Assembly (NCBI RefSeq): GCF_001424875.1
Contig: NZ_LMCT01000001.1
Location: 116,022-180,021, forward strand
Direction: 5' to 3'
Source: Kitasatospora sp. Root107
GTDB taxonomy: Bacteria; Actinomycetota; Actinomycetes; Streptomycetales; Streptomycetaceae
DNA length: 64,000 nt
Below are positions 1-8,713 of this stretch, piece after piece. The position numbers and the translations under genes are program-made. Below the pieces are notes generated by a model, which was given only the letters and a program-made list of their open reading frames with translations, did not search any database and was not told the DNA's origin. How positions within the stretch are numbered: the first letter of the stretch is position 1; every line of letters begins with the position of its first letter.

Positions 1-1
1 G

Positions 2-2290
2 GCGAAGCAGGCGCCGCAGAGCGATCCGGCGCAGGACCGGGCCAAGGTCACCGAGCCGCAGCACGCGGCGGCCGGCCTCCCGGCCGTGGCCCACAGCCTG
101 CGGATGGCGAACGACCAGATGAGCCCCAAGCGGGCGCTGGCCACCCTGCTGAAGGTGAACCAGCCGGACGGATTCGACTGCCCCGGCTGCGCCTGGCCCG
201 AGCCGGGGAAGACGCACACCGCCGAATTCTGCGAGAACGGCGCCAAGGCCGTCGCCGAGGAGGCCACCGAGCGGCGGATCACCTCCGCGTTCTTCGCCGA
301 GCACCCGGTCGCCGAGCTCGCCGAGCGGTCCGGGTACTGGCTGGGCCAGCAGGGCCGCCTCACCGAGCCGATGCTGCTCGAAGCGGGCGCGACGCACTAC
401 ACCCCGGTCTCCTGGGAGCGTGCCTTCGCGATCGTCGCCGAGGAGCTGGCCGCGCTCCCCACCCCCGACGCCGCCGCCTTCTACACCTCGGGCCGGACCA
501 GCAACGAGGCCGCCTTCGCCTACCAGCTGTTCGCCCGTCAGCTCGGCACCAACAACCTGCCGGACTGCTCCAACATGTGCCACGAGTCCTCCGGCTCGGC
601 GCTGGTGGAGACCCTCGGGGTCGGCAAGGGCAGCGTCAGCCTGAAGGACCTGTACCAGGCCGACCTGATCATCGTGGCCGGACAGAACCCGGGCACCAAC
701 CACCCCCGGATGCTCTCCGCGCTGGAGCGGGCCAAGCGGGCGGGCGCGAAGATCGTCAGCGTCAACCCGCTGCCCGAGGCCGGTCTCGAGCGGTTCAAGA
801 ACCCGCAGAACGCCCGTGGCCTGGCCGGGGTCGGCACCAAGCTGACCGACCTGTTCCTGCAGATCAGGCTCGGTGGCGACCTCGCGCTGTTCCGGGCGCT
901 GAACCAGCTGATCCTGAACGCGAAGGACGGCGTCGACCACGAGTTCGTCGCCGAACACTGCCTGGGCTTCGAGGAGTTCGCCGCCGAGGCGGCCGCCACC
1001 AGCCGGGCGGAGGTGCTCGCCGCCACCGGCCTGCCGTGGGAGCAGATCGAGCAGCTGGCCGAACTCACCCTCTCCTCGCAGAAGGTGATCGTCTGTTGGG
1101 CGATGGGCCTGACCCAGCACAGGCACTCGGTGCCGACCATCCGCGAGGTGGTCAACTTCCTGCTGCTGCGCGGCAACGTCGGCCGCCCGGGCGCGGGTGT
1201 CTGCCCGGTGCGCGGGCACAGCAACGTGCAGGGCGACCGCACGATGGGCATCTTCGAGCGCCCCGCACCGGCCTTCCTGGAGGCACTGGGCAGGGAGTTC
1301 GGCTTCGAGCCGCCGCGTGACCACGGGCTGGACTCGGTCGACACCATCCGGGCGATGCGCGACGGCAAGGTGAAGGTCTTCTTCGCGATGGGCGGCAACT
1401 TCGTCGCGGCCACCCCGGACACCGAGGTGACCGAGGCCGCGATGCGCCGCTGCGCGCTGACCGTGCACGTCTCCACCAAGCTGAACCGCTCGCACGTGAT
1501 CACCGGCGCCCGGGCGCTGATCCTGCCCACCTTGGGCCGGACCGACCGGGACTGGACCGCAGCCGGCGCCCAGTTCGTCAGCGTCGAGGACTCGATGGGC
1601 ATCGTGCACTCCTCGCGCGGCGGCCTGCAGCCCCCGTCCGAGCAGCTGCTCTCCGAGGTGGCCATCGTCTGCCGGCTGGCCCGGGCCGCCCTCGGCGAGG
1701 CGAACGACGTGCCGTGGGAGCAGTTCGCCGAGTCGTACGACACCGTCCGCGACCGGATCTCCCGGGTGGTGCCGGGCTTCGAGGACTTCAACGCCAAGGT
1801 CCGCCGCCCCGGCGGCTTCGCCCTGCCGCACGGTCCGCGCGACAGCCGGACCTTCCCGACCAGCACCGGCAAGGCCAACTTCACGGTCAACCCGCTGACC
1901 GCCCCGGAGGTCCCCGCCGGGCGGCTGCTGCTCCAGACGCTGCGCTCGCACGACCAGTACAACACCACCATCTACGGCCTGGACGACCGCTACCGGGGCA
2001 TCACCGGCGGCCGCCGGGTGGTCATGGTCAACCCGGCCGACGCCGCCGAACTGGGCCTGACCGAGGGCGGCTACGTCGACCTGGTCAGCGAGTGGGTGGA
2101 CGGCAGCGAACGCCGGGCGCCGCACTTCCAGGTGGTGCACTACCCGGTGGCCCGGGGCGGGGCGGCCGCGTACTACCCGGAGACCAACGTGCTGGTGCCG
2201 CTGGACTCCACCGCCGAGATCAGCAACACCCCGACCTCCAAGGCGGTGCTGATCCGGTTCGAGCCCGACAGCACCGACAGCACCGACTGA
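2..2290 (+). CDS. FdhF/YdeP-type molybdopterin oxidoreductase, 5' end outside window
   Basis: The frame is open from base 2 with no stop upstream, so the gene starts before the window; an internal GTG at 86 is unlikely to be the true start because family-like sequence (QHAAAGLPAVAHSLRMA) already precedes it. The protein shows the family's N-terminal CPGCAWPEP block, the NMCHESSG segment of the molybdopterin-binding fold, the GQNPGTNHPRM block and a C-terminal dinucleotide-binding domain (QTLRSHDQYNTTIYG). The family resembles the catalytic subunit of formate dehydrogenases and is a cytoplasmic bis-MGD enzyme; the physiological substrate is not established for most members. No fdhD or other cofactor gene is visible next to it. 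Family assignment is confident, substrate is not. Confidence 0.88.
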   Translation, partial: AKQAPQSDPAQDRAKVTEPQHAAAGLPAVAHSLRMANDQMSPKRALATLLKVNQPDGFDCPGCAWPEPGKTHTAEFCENGAKAVAEEATERRITSAFFAEHPVAELAERSGYWLGQQGRLTEPMLLEAGATHYTPVSWERAFAIVAEELAALPTPDAAAFYTSGRTSNEAAFAYQLFARQLGTNNLPDCSNMCHESSGSALVETLGVGKGSVSLKDLYQADLIIVAGQNPGTNHPRMLSALERAKRAGAKIVSVNPLPEAGLERFKNPQNARGLAGVGTKLTDLFLQIRLGGDLALFRALNQLILNAKDGVDHEFVAEHCLGFEEFAAEAAATSRAEVLAATGLPWEQIEQLAELTLSSQKVIVCWAMGLTQHRHSVPTIREVVNFLLLRGNVGRPGAGVCPVRGHSNVQGDRTMGIFERPAPAFLEALGREFGFEPPRDHGLDSVDTIRAMRDGKVKVFFAMGGNFVAATPDTEVTEAAMRRCALTVHVSTKLNRSHVITGARALILPTLGRTDRDWTAAGAQFVSVEDSMGIVHSSRGGLQPPSEQLLSEVAIVCRLARAALGEANDVPWEQFAESYDTVRDRISRVVPGFEDFNAKVRRPGGFALPHGPRDSRTFPTSTGKANFTVNPLTAPEVPAGRLLLQTLRSHDQYNTTIYGLDDRYRGITGGRRVVMVNPADAAELGLTEGGYVDLVSEWVDGSERRAPHFQVVHYPVARGGAAAYYPETNVLVPLDSTAEISNTPTSKAVLIRFEPDSTDSTD

Positions 2291-2395
2291 CCGTCAGGTC
2301 CGTCGGCCGACACTCCGGCCCACGAGTGACTGATTTGTCTGATTCGCACCTAATCTGACATCAGCTCACCCCCACTGCCGGAGGTAACCCGCGCC

Positions 2396-3709
2396 ATGGC
2401 CGACACCGTCCCGCAGCCCGACAGTGCCGACCCGGGGGCCCCGGGCGACCTCACCAAGGGACCGCCCGCTCCGGCCGCCCGGCTGATTCCGCTGATCGCT
2501 CCGGCGATCCTCACCGGCTTCGGTGCCAGCCTCACGCTGATCGCGATCAGCTCGGTGGCCGGGCGACTGGAGAACCTGCTCTGGGAGATCATCCCGGACG
2601 GCCTGGACATCGACGGATTCAACCCCTGGTGGATCATCCTGGTCCTCACCGTCACCGGCGCCGCCGTCGGCCTCACGGTGTGGCAGGCGCCCGGCCACGC
2701 CGGGCCCGACCCGGCCACCACCGACCTGGTCGGCCCGCCGGTGTCGCCGTACGTGCTGCCCGGGCTGATCGTGGCCAGCATCCTCGCGCTGGCCGGGGGT
2801 GTCAGCCTGGGGCCGGAGAATCCGATCACGATGGTCAACATCGCACTGGCGTACTGGCTCGGACGGCGTTTCATGCCCTCGGCCGGCCCGGTGCTCTGGA
2901 TCGCACTGGCCGCCGCCGGCACCATCGGCGCGCTCTTCGGCACCCCGCTCGCGGCGGCGCTGATCCTCTCCGAGATGCCCGGGCCCGGTGCGCTCTGGGA
3001 CCGGCTGTTCGCCCCGCTGACCGCCGCCGTCACCGGCTCGATGACCACACTGCTGCTGGTCGGCAACGACTTCGTGGTCAAGGTGCCCGGCTTCCCGGGC
3101 GCCCGGGTGGTCGACGTGGTGTGGGCGCTGCTGGTCGGTGCCGTCGGAGCCCTGATCGGCCTGGCGGCGGTGTACGCCTTCCCCCTGGTGTACCGGACGT
3201 TCCAGCAGATCCCGCACCCGGTCGCGATGCTCACCGTCGGCGGGCTGGTGCTCGGCGCCCTGGGTGCCCTCGGTGGCGAGCTCACCCTGTTCAAGGGCCT
3301 GGACCAGGTCAAGGACCTGGCCCTGGACTACACGCGCTACGGGTTCTGGGAGCTGCTCGGGATGGCGGTGCTGAAGCTGGTCGCGGTGGTGATCGCGGCC
3401 GGCTCCGGCTTCCGGGGCGGCCGGATCTTCCCGTCCGTCTTCGCCGGGGCGGCGCTCGGCTTCGCGGTCAGCACGCTGATCCCCTCGGTGCCACCAGCGC
3501 TCGCGGTGGCCTGCGCCATCCTGGGCGTACTGCTCGCGGTCACCCGGCAGGGCTGGCTCAGCCTGTTCACCGCCGCGGTCATCGTGCCCGACCTGACACT
3601 GCTGCCGCTGCTCTGTGTCGCGGCCCTGCCGGCCTGGCTGATCGTCACCGGCCGCCCCGAGATGCTGATCAAGCCCACCGAGCCAGAGGCCGGGGCCGCA
3701 CCGGCGTGA
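2396..3709 (+). CDS. ClC-type ion channel/antiporter family membrane protein
   Basis: 437 residues with about ten hydrophobic segments. Family signatures are degenerate but present: GPENPITMVN (residues ~140-150) in place of the selectivity motif GxEGP, GALFGTPLAAAL in the GxFxxP position, and GSGFRGGRIFPSVFAGA near residue 340, matching the GGxFxP anion-binding loop. It resembles the YfeO-like branch of the chloride channel superfamily rather than classical ClC exchangers. The ATG is preceded by GGAGGTAA. It would sit in the cytoplasmic membrane; the transported ion is inferred only from the family. The gene stands alone between the oxidoreductase and the convergent cell-wall hydrolase. Confidence 0.8.
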   Translation: MADTVPQPDSADPGAPGDLTKGPPAPAARLIPLIAPAILTGFGASLTLIAISSVAGRLENLLWEIIPDGLDIDGFNPWWIILVLTVTGAAVGLTVWQAPGHAGPDPATTDLVGPPVSPYVLPGLIVASILALAGGVSLGPENPITMVNIALAYWLGRRFMPSAGPVLWIALAAAGTIGALFGTPLAAALILSEMPGPGALWDRLFAPLTAAVTGSMTTLLLVGNDFVVKVPGFPGARVVDVVWALLVGAVGALIGLAAVYAFPLVYRTFQQIPHPVAMLTVGGLVLGALGALGGELTLFKGLDQVKDLALDYTRYGFWELLGMAVLKLVAVVIAAGSGFRGGRIFPSVFAGAALGFAVSTLIPSVPPALAVACAILGVLLAVTRQGWLSLFTAAVIVPDLTLLPLLCVAALPAWLIVTGRPEMLIKPTEPEAGAAPA

Positions 3710-3736
3710 CCGCTGCGGCCCCGCCGGGCGCCCCGG

Positions 3737-5212
3737 TCATCCGGTCGTGCTCGGAGAGCCCTCGTTGTCCTTCGGGTTCGTCGACGCGGAGACGGAGGCG
3801 GACGCGGAGGCCGACTCCGTACCGCTCGGCGTCCCGGTCGGCGAGGTGGAGCCCGAGGGCGTCCCCGTCCCCGTGCTCGGGGAGGACGTACCGGACGGCG
3901 TGTCGGTGGGCGACGGGGTGACCGGCGGCGTGCCGGTGGGCGAGGTGGTGACCGGCGGCGCGGTCGGGGTGGTCGGCGGGGCGGTGACCGGCGGCGTCGG
4001 CAGGTTCTCCGGCTTGGCCGGCTGAATCGGCGTCGCCGCGTCCGCGCCCTTGGGCAGCTCGGGCACCGTCCAGCTGCCGCCCGGCTCGTCCGACACCGAC
4101 TGCGGGTCGGGCCGGACCGCGCCGAGGATCGGCATCGCGCCGATCGGCGAGACCTTGATCACCGCACCGGTACGCGGCGCCTGCACCACCAGGCCGCCGC
4201 CGATGTACATCGCGATGTGGGTCGCACCGGCGTAGTAGACCACCAGGTCGCCGGGGCGGAGCTGGTTCAGCGGCACCTTGGCCAGCTCGGACCACTGGTC
4301 CTGGCTGACCCGGGGGATGTTCACCCCGGCGGCCAGCCAGGCCTGCGAGGTGAGCCCGGAGCAGTCGAACTTGTCCGGCCCGGTGCCGCCCCAGAGGTAG
4401 TCCTTGCCGAGCTGGGCCAGCGCGAAGGCGACCGCCCTGCGCCCGGCCTGCGAGGGCGTGCGCTCCCCCTTGCCCAGCGCACCCGAGGCGAGGAAGGCCA
4501 GCTGCGCCTCGTTCGCCCGGGTCTTCTCCAGCTGCTCCAGCTCACTGCGCTGGGCCCCGGTGAGCGAGCTGACCATCTGCTCGACCTCGGTCAGCCGCCG
4601 CGCCACGTCGGCCTTGGCGGCCTCCTGCTGGACGGCCAGCGCCTGGGCCTGTACGAGGGTCGCCTCGGCCAGCTGCTGAAGCACCGTCAGGGTGGCCCGG
4701 TCGCCCTTCAGCCGGTCCAGGAACTCGCTCTGCGAGTGGCTCGCGGCGTTCAGCAGCTCAGCCACCACCACCGCTTCGTACGGAGAGTCGGTGAGCAGCA
4801 GCTCGGCGAGGTCGGACGTGTTGCCGTTCCGGTACTGGGCGGCGGCCAGCTGGGAGGCCAGGTCACTGCCGGCGTCCACGGCGGTCTGCTGACGCTCCAG
4901 CCGGGCCTTCAGGTCGGTGACGGTGGTCTGCTGGGTGGCGAGCTTGGCGACCGTCCCGTTGTACTGCTCGGTGGCCGCCTCGGCCTCCCGGTACAGCTCG
5001 TGCAGCCGGTCCAGCATCGGGCCGAGAGTGGCCTTGGCCTGGGCCAGCGGGTCCGCCGCGGGGGCGACCGTGACGGGCGGCGAGGGAGCGGCGAACGCCG
5101 TGCCCGCCGTGCCGAACGCGAGCGAGGCCAGCGCCAGCACCGCCCCGCAGCGCAGGGCGGCTCGCACCCAGGGCCGCACGCCGTTCTCCGTCGTCCGCAC
5201 CCCAGCGCGCAT
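3737..5212 (-). CDS. Secreted NlpC/P60 peptidoglycan hydrolase with coiled-coil and Thr/Pro/Ser-rich tail
   Basis: 491 residues from an ATG preceded by GGGGAGGGGC; the open frame extends 30 codons further but without a site. A Sec signal (ALRCGAVLALASLAFGTAGTAFA) is followed by a long coiled-coil domain (~45-240, heptads rich in A, L, Q, E) typical of RipA-type enzymes, then an NlpC/P60 domain (~255-370) with the catalytic Cys in DCSGLTSQAWL, a His in GATHIAMYIGGG and a third polar residue in VVQAPRTG. Such enzymes cut the D-Glu-meso-DAP/LL-DAP bond in stem peptides. Unlike most relatives the catalytic domain is not terminal: about 115 residues of PT/PS/SAS low-complexity sequence follow. Confidence 0.88.
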   Translation of the reverse strand: MRAGVRTTENGVRPWVRAALRCGAVLALASLAFGTAGTAFAAPSPPVTVAPAADPLAQAKATLGPMLDRLHELYREAEAATEQYNGTVAKLATQQTTVTDLKARLERQQTAVDAGSDLASQLAAAQYRNGNTSDLAELLLTDSPYEAVVVAELLNAASHSQSEFLDRLKGDRATLTVLQQLAEATLVQAQALAVQQEAAKADVARRLTEVEQMVSSLTGAQRSELEQLEKTRANEAQLAFLASGALGKGERTPSQAGRRAVAFALAQLGKDYLWGGTGPDKFDCSGLTSQAWLAAGVNIPRVSQDQWSELAKVPLNQLRPGDLVVYYAGATHIAMYIGGGLVVQAPRTGAVIKVSPIGAMPILGAVRPDPQSVSDEPGGSWTVPELPKGADAATPIQPAKPENLPTPPVTAPPTTPTAPPVTTSPTGTPPVTPSPTDTPSGTSSPSTGTGTPSGSTSPTGTPSGTESASASASVSASTNPKDNEGSPSTTG

Positions 5213-5573
5213 CAGCTCGCCCCTCCCCGTAGTCCCCGGCCCCTGCCAGGCCGTTCGGCCTGGCAATTCGTCCTCGATCCTGCCACGCGCCCCCCGGCTC
5301 AAGACAGAGGGTTACCGGGCACCCTGATGAATTCTCAGCTCCGGTTCAGGTTGGATGTGAGACAGCTCTCAACAAACCACCACCAAACCGGACCTTACCC
5401 ATCAAATCGCCTGGTCAGCGGCGCCCGCTCCATGATTCTGAAGCGTACCGGCAACCTTGGCGACACTCTCGGAACCACAGCTCCCGCTCCAGTTCACCTT
5501 CCGTTCACCAACCCTCCCTACCGTCGCCGATGACACCAGCGTCAGTCCGACAACTACGACGATTGTTTGGGTT
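5213..5573. promoter_or_regulatory. Divergent control region between wall hydrolase and phosphate transporter
   Basis: 361 bp without a gene. The hydrolase side has a hairpin in the untranslated leader (TGCCAGGCCG 5244-5253 pairing with CGGCCTGGCA 5256-5265), 31 nt before the start codon. The transporter side carries the PHO box annotated separately. I looked for the c-di-AMP (ydaO) riboswitch that often precedes cell-wall hydrolase genes in actinomycetes and did not see its conserved blocks. Confidence 0.5.
5492..5513 (+). promoter_or_regulatory. PHO box (PhoP direct repeats) upstream of pit transporter
   Basis: Two adjacent 11-bp direct repeat units, GTTCACCTTCC (5492-5502) and GTTCACCAACC (5503-5513), identical in the first seven bases. 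This is the known Streptomyces PhoP unit (GTTCACC plus four bases). It lies 60 bp before the ATG of the phosphate transporter, so PhoP control is inferred. The direction of control (activation or repression) cannot be read from the sequence. Confidence 0.82.
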
Positions 5574-6743
5574 ATGGAACACATCACGTTCCTGGTGGCC
5601 GTTGTGATCATCACGGCGCTCGCCTTCGACTTCACCAACGGCTTCCACGACACCGCCAACGCGATGGCCACCTCCATCGCCACGGGAGCCCTCCGCCCGA
5701 AGGTCGCGGTCACCATCGCTGCGGTCCTCAACTTCGCCGGTGCCTTCCTCTCCGTGAAGGTCGCCACCACGATCTCCGGCGGCATCGTCAACGAGAAGGT
5801 CGGCCTCCAGCCCTCGATCATCTTCGCCGCCCTGGTCGGCGCGATCCTGTGGAACCTGCTGACCTGGCTGAGGGGTCTGCCCTCCAGCTCCTCCCACGCG
5901 CTGTACGGCGGCCTGATCGGCGCCACCATCGTCGGCGTCGGCCTGAACGGCGTGAACTTCGGCGTCGTCGTCTCCAAGATCCTCATCCCGGCCGTCGCCT
6001 CCCCGATCGTGGCCGGCCTGGCCGCCTGGGGCGCCACCAAGCTGGCGTACCGGATCACCCGCGGCGGCCGCGAGACCACCACCAACAAGGGGTTCAAGAC
6101 CGGCCAGATCTTCTCGGCCTCCCTGATCTCGCTCGCCCACGGCACCAACGACGCCCAGAAGACGATGGGCATCATCACTCTGACCCTGGTCTCGGTCGGC
6201 GCCCTGCCCAAGGGCGCGCTGCCCCCCACCTGGGTCATCGTCAGCGCCGGTGCGGCGATCGCGATCGGCACCTACATGGGCGGCTGGCGGATCATCCGCT
6301 CGATGGGCAAGGGCCTCACCGACATCCAGCCCCCGCAGGGCTTCTCCTCCGAGGCCGCGGCCGCCACCGTGATCCTCACCTCCTCGCACATGGGCTACGG
6401 CCTGTCGACCACCCAGGTCTGCTCGGGCGGCATCATGGGCGCCGGCCTCGGCGGCCCGAAGGCCAAGGTGCACTGGAGCATGGCCCGCCGGATGCTCTAC
6501 ACCTGGGGCCTGACGCTGCCCGCCGCCGCCACCGTGGCCGGTCTGGCCGCCTTCGTCGCGGACCAGGGCACCTGGGGCGTGGTGCTGGTCGGCGCCGCGC
6601 TGGTGATCGGTTCCGGCGCGATGTGGATGCTGTCCCGCCGCCAGCCGGTGCACGCCGACAACGTCAACGACACCGACGTCACCCCGGTCGAGGTCCCGCA
6701 GGCCCCGATCCCCACCCCCGCCACGACCACGGTCGCGGCCTGA
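5574..6743 (+). CDS. pitH: Low-affinity inorganic phosphate transporter (Pit family)
   Basis: 389 residues. The start is taken as the ATG of MEHITFLVAVVIITALAFDF, which matches family N-termini; the open frame runs 39 codons further back through the PHO box and is not credible. Pit signatures are both present: FTNGFHDTANAMATSIATG near residue 15 and SLAHGTNDAQKTMG near residue 185, the two halves of the inverted repeat, with about ten membrane segments. It imports metal-phosphate with protons across the cytoplasmic membrane. It is followed after 19 bp by a small membrane protein gene, probably co-transcribed. The gene arrangement resembles pitH2 of S. coelicolor (recollection). Confidence 0.92.
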   Translation: MEHITFLVAVVIITALAFDFTNGFHDTANAMATSIATGALRPKVAVTIAAVLNFAGAFLSVKVATTISGGIVNEKVGLQPSIIFAALVGAILWNLLTWLRGLPSSSSHALYGGLIGATIVGVGLNGVNFGVVVSKILIPAVASPIVAGLAAWGATKLAYRITRGGRETTTNKGFKTGQIFSASLISLAHGTNDAQKTMGIITLTLVSVGALPKGALPPTWVIVSAGAAIAIGTYMGGWRIIRSMGKGLTDIQPPQGFSSEAAAATVILTSSHMGYGLSTTQVCSGGIMGAGLGGPKAKVHWSMARRMLYTWGLTLPAAATVAGLAAFVADQGTWGVVLVGAALVIGSGAMWMLSRRQPVHADNVNDTDVTPVEVPQAPIPTPATTTVAA

Positions 6744-6762
6744 TCCCGGAAGGCTTCCTCTC

Positions 6763-7011
6763 ATGAGCATGAGCATCAAGTGGGCCGCGCTGGCCGAGAC
6801 CGCCGGCGTCAGCTTCGTGGTCACCGTCGCCACCGTCGCCGTCTTCGCGCTCGGCATCCTGGCCCTGTCGCGCCGCGAGGCCGCCCAGGAGGCCGCCGCG
6901 ACCGGCACCACCGGATCGGGTACCGCCAACCTCGCGCTCGCCGGGGCCTCGGTCTGTTTCGCCGCCTGCGCCTCGGTGGTCGGCTACGGCCTCTTCCTGA
7001 TCGCCGGCTAG
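6763..7011 (+). CDS. Small two-helix membrane protein paired with the phosphate transporter
   Basis: 82 residues: a short N-terminus, one membrane helix (~9-36, SFVVTVATVAVFALGILAL), a cytoplasmic RREAAQEAA stretch, a Gly/Thr/Ser linker and a second helix (~54-81). There is no known catalytic motif. It starts 19 bp after the pit stop codon and ends just before a strong terminator, so it is the second gene of a two-gene PHO-controlled operon. A small gene in this position is conserved beside pit in Streptomyces; a role as accessory subunit is an inference from position alone. A second in-frame ATG lies two codons downstream. Confidence 0.75.
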   Translation: MSMSIKWAALAETAGVSFVVTVATVAVFALGILALSRREAAQEAAATGTTGSGTANLALAGASVCFAACASVVGYGLFLIAG

Positions 7012-7027
7012 CACCCACCCGGACATA

Positions 7028-7065
7028 CCGCTGCCCTCCCCGTCCGCCAACGGGGAGGGCAGCGG
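7028..7065. terminator. Bidirectional terminator hairpin (16-bp perfect stem)
   Basis: Bases 7028-7043 pair perfectly with 7050-7065 around a six-base loop CCGCCA. It sits between the converging ends of the pit operon and the MFS gene and can serve both. Confidence 0.9.
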
Positions 7066-7076
7066 CGTCTCTGCTC

Positions 7077-8630
7077 TCAGTCCAGCGCGAGTTCGCGCGG
7101 CTGCTCGGCCTGAGCGTCGTCCTGGGTGGTGCGCAACGGCACCTCGCGGATCAGCAGCACCACCAGGAAGGCCAGCAGCGCGAGCGGCGCGGCGATCAGG
7201 AAGACCGTGGCGACGCCGTGGCCGAAGGCGTCGGTGACCATCGGGACCACCTGGGCGGGCAGCGTCTTCAGGTCCGGGATGCCCCCACCAGCTGCGGCGG
7301 TCGGCAGGTGGGCGGCGGCCAGACTGTCCGTCAGGTGCCGGGTGACCTGGTGCGAGAGCAGCGCGCCGAGCGCGGAGACGCCCATCGCCCCGCCCATCGT
7401 GCGGAAGAAGGTCACCGTCGAGCTGGCGGTGCCGAGTTCGTGCCGGGGCACGGTGTTCTGCACGGCCAGCACCAGGTTCTGCATGGTCAGCCCGAGGCCG
7501 ACGCCGGTGACCGCCATGGCCACCGCCAGCAGCCCGTACGGGGTGTCGTCCCTGACCGTGCCGAGCAGGGTGAAGCCGACCGCGAGCAGGCCCGTACCGG
7601 CCACCAGGTACGCCTTCCAGCGGCCGTACCGGGTGATCAGCCGGCCCGCGACGGTGGAGGAGACCGCCAGGCCGATGATCATCGGCAGGGTGAGCAGCCC
7701 GGCCATGGTCGGCGACTCCCGCCGGGCCAGCTGGAAGTACTGGCTGAGGAAGGTGGTCGCGCCGTACATCCCGACGCCGACCAGCACGCTGGCGATCGCG
7801 GCCAGCGTCACGGTGCGGTGGCGGAACAGGTCGAGCGGGACGATCGGTTCGGCCGCCCGGCGCTCGGCGAGCACGAAGAGCACGGCCAGCGCGAGCCCGC
7901 CGCCGACCATCACCGCGGTCTGCCAGGAGAGCCACGGGTAGCTGTCGCCGGCCAGTGAGATCCAGATCATCAGCAGGCTGACCGAGGCGGTGATCAGCAC
8001 CGCGCCGAGGTAGTCGATCTCCACCTTGCGGCGCACCACTGGCAGCCGCAGGGTCCGCTGCAGCACCACGATGGCGACCAGCGAGAACGGGATGCCGAGG
8101 TAGAAACACCACCGCCAGCCGAGCCAACTGGTGTCCACCACCACCCCGCCGATCAGCGGCCCGCCGATGGTGGCCAGCGCGAAGACCGCCCCGAAGTAGC
8201 CGCTGTACCGGCCGCGTTCGCGTGGCGGCACCATCGCGGCCAGGCAGATCTGCGCGAGCGCGGTGACGCCGCCCGCCCCGATGCCCTGGAGCACCCGGCA
8301 GGCGATCAGCTGGCCGGTGTTCTGGGAGAGCCCGGCCAGCGCGGAGGAGACGATGTAGATCACCAGGGCGATCTGCACCAGCAGCTTCTTGCTGACCAGG
8401 TCCGAGAGCTTGCCCCAGATCGGGGTGGCCGCGGTGAGCGAGAGCAGCGCGGCGGTGACCACCCAGGTGTACGCGGTCTGGCCGCCGTGCAGGTCGGTCA
8501 GGATGTGCGGCAGCGCGTTGGCGACGACGGTCGAGGAGAGCACCGCCACGAAGAGGCCGAGCAGCAGCCCGGAGAGGGCTTCGAGGACCTGACGGTGGGT
8601 CATCGGGGCGGGGTCTGAAGTTGTGGTCAT
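7077..8630 (-). CDS. MFS drug exporter, DHA2 (14-helix) family
   Basis: 517 residues starting MTTTSDPAPMTHRQVLEAL; the start at 8630 has AAGGACC before it and the upstream 14 codons run through operator sequence. Family features: SSTVVANALPHI in helix 1 (motif D1/C-like), GKLSDLVSKK (motif A variant), GIGAGGVTALAQ, and GGPLIGGVVVD (motif C). About fourteen membrane helices are visible. Proton-driven efflux of drugs or metabolites is the known family role; the substrate is unknown. It follows the MarR gene on the same strand, but two operator-like sites lie in the 83-bp gap, so it probably has its own MarR-controlled promoter. Confidence 0.9.
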   Translation of the reverse strand: MTTTSDPAPMTHRQVLEALSGLLLGLFVAVLSSTVVANALPHILTDLHGGQTAYTWVVTAALLSLTAATPIWGKLSDLVSKKLLVQIALVIYIVSSALAGLSQNTGQLIACRVLQGIGAGGVTALAQICLAAMVPPRERGRYSGYFGAVFALATIGGPLIGGVVVDTSWLGWRWCFYLGIPFSLVAIVVLQRTLRLPVVRRKVEIDYLGAVLITASVSLLMIWISLAGDSYPWLSWQTAVMVGGGLALAVLFVLAERRAAEPIVPLDLFRHRTVTLAAIASVLVGVGMYGATTFLSQYFQLARRESPTMAGLLTLPMIIGLAVSSTVAGRLITRYGRWKAYLVAGTGLLAVGFTLLGTVRDDTPYGLLAVAMAVTGVGLGLTMQNLVLAVQNTVPRHELGTASSTVTFFRTMGGAMGVSALGALLSHQVTRHLTDSLAAAHLPTAAAGGGIPDLKTLPAQVVPMVTDAFGHGVATVFLIAAPLALLAFLVVLLIREVPLRTTQDDAQAEQPRELALD

Positions 8631-8654
8631 GCGGGTCCTTCGGCCTGGATTTTT

Positions 8655-8698
8655 GTTGCCTTCAGCAACCATAAGACGAGATGGTTGACATAGGCAAC
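8655..8698 (-). promoter_or_regulatory. Two MarR-type operator sites before the exporter gene
   Basis: Two 15-bp imperfect palindromes of the same form occur 29 bp apart: GTTGCCTTCAGCAAC (8655-8669) and GTTGACATAGGCAAC (8684-8698). Each has GTTG and CAAC arms. The two together also form a larger nested inverted repeat (AACCAT with ATGGTT, TTGTTGCC with GGCAACAA). They lie between the marR stop and the exporter start, so they most likely control the exporter. Confidence 0.75.
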
Positions 8699-8713
8699 AA
8701 TCAGGGCGAGGCC

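Noticed and set aside
538-1971. 477-codon minus-strand frame inside the oxidoreductase gene
   Set aside because: Antisense shadow of a clear molybdopterin enzyme; Ser/Arg/Pro-rich with no motif.
2350-3312. 320-codon minus-strand frame opposite the ClC gene
   Set aside because: Antisense shadow; the plus-strand protein has a proper ribosome site and membrane-helix pattern.
5213-5573. Possible c-di-AMP (ydaO) riboswitch before the wall hydrolase
   Set aside because: The conserved ydaO blocks are not present; only a simple hairpin and the PHO box are seen.
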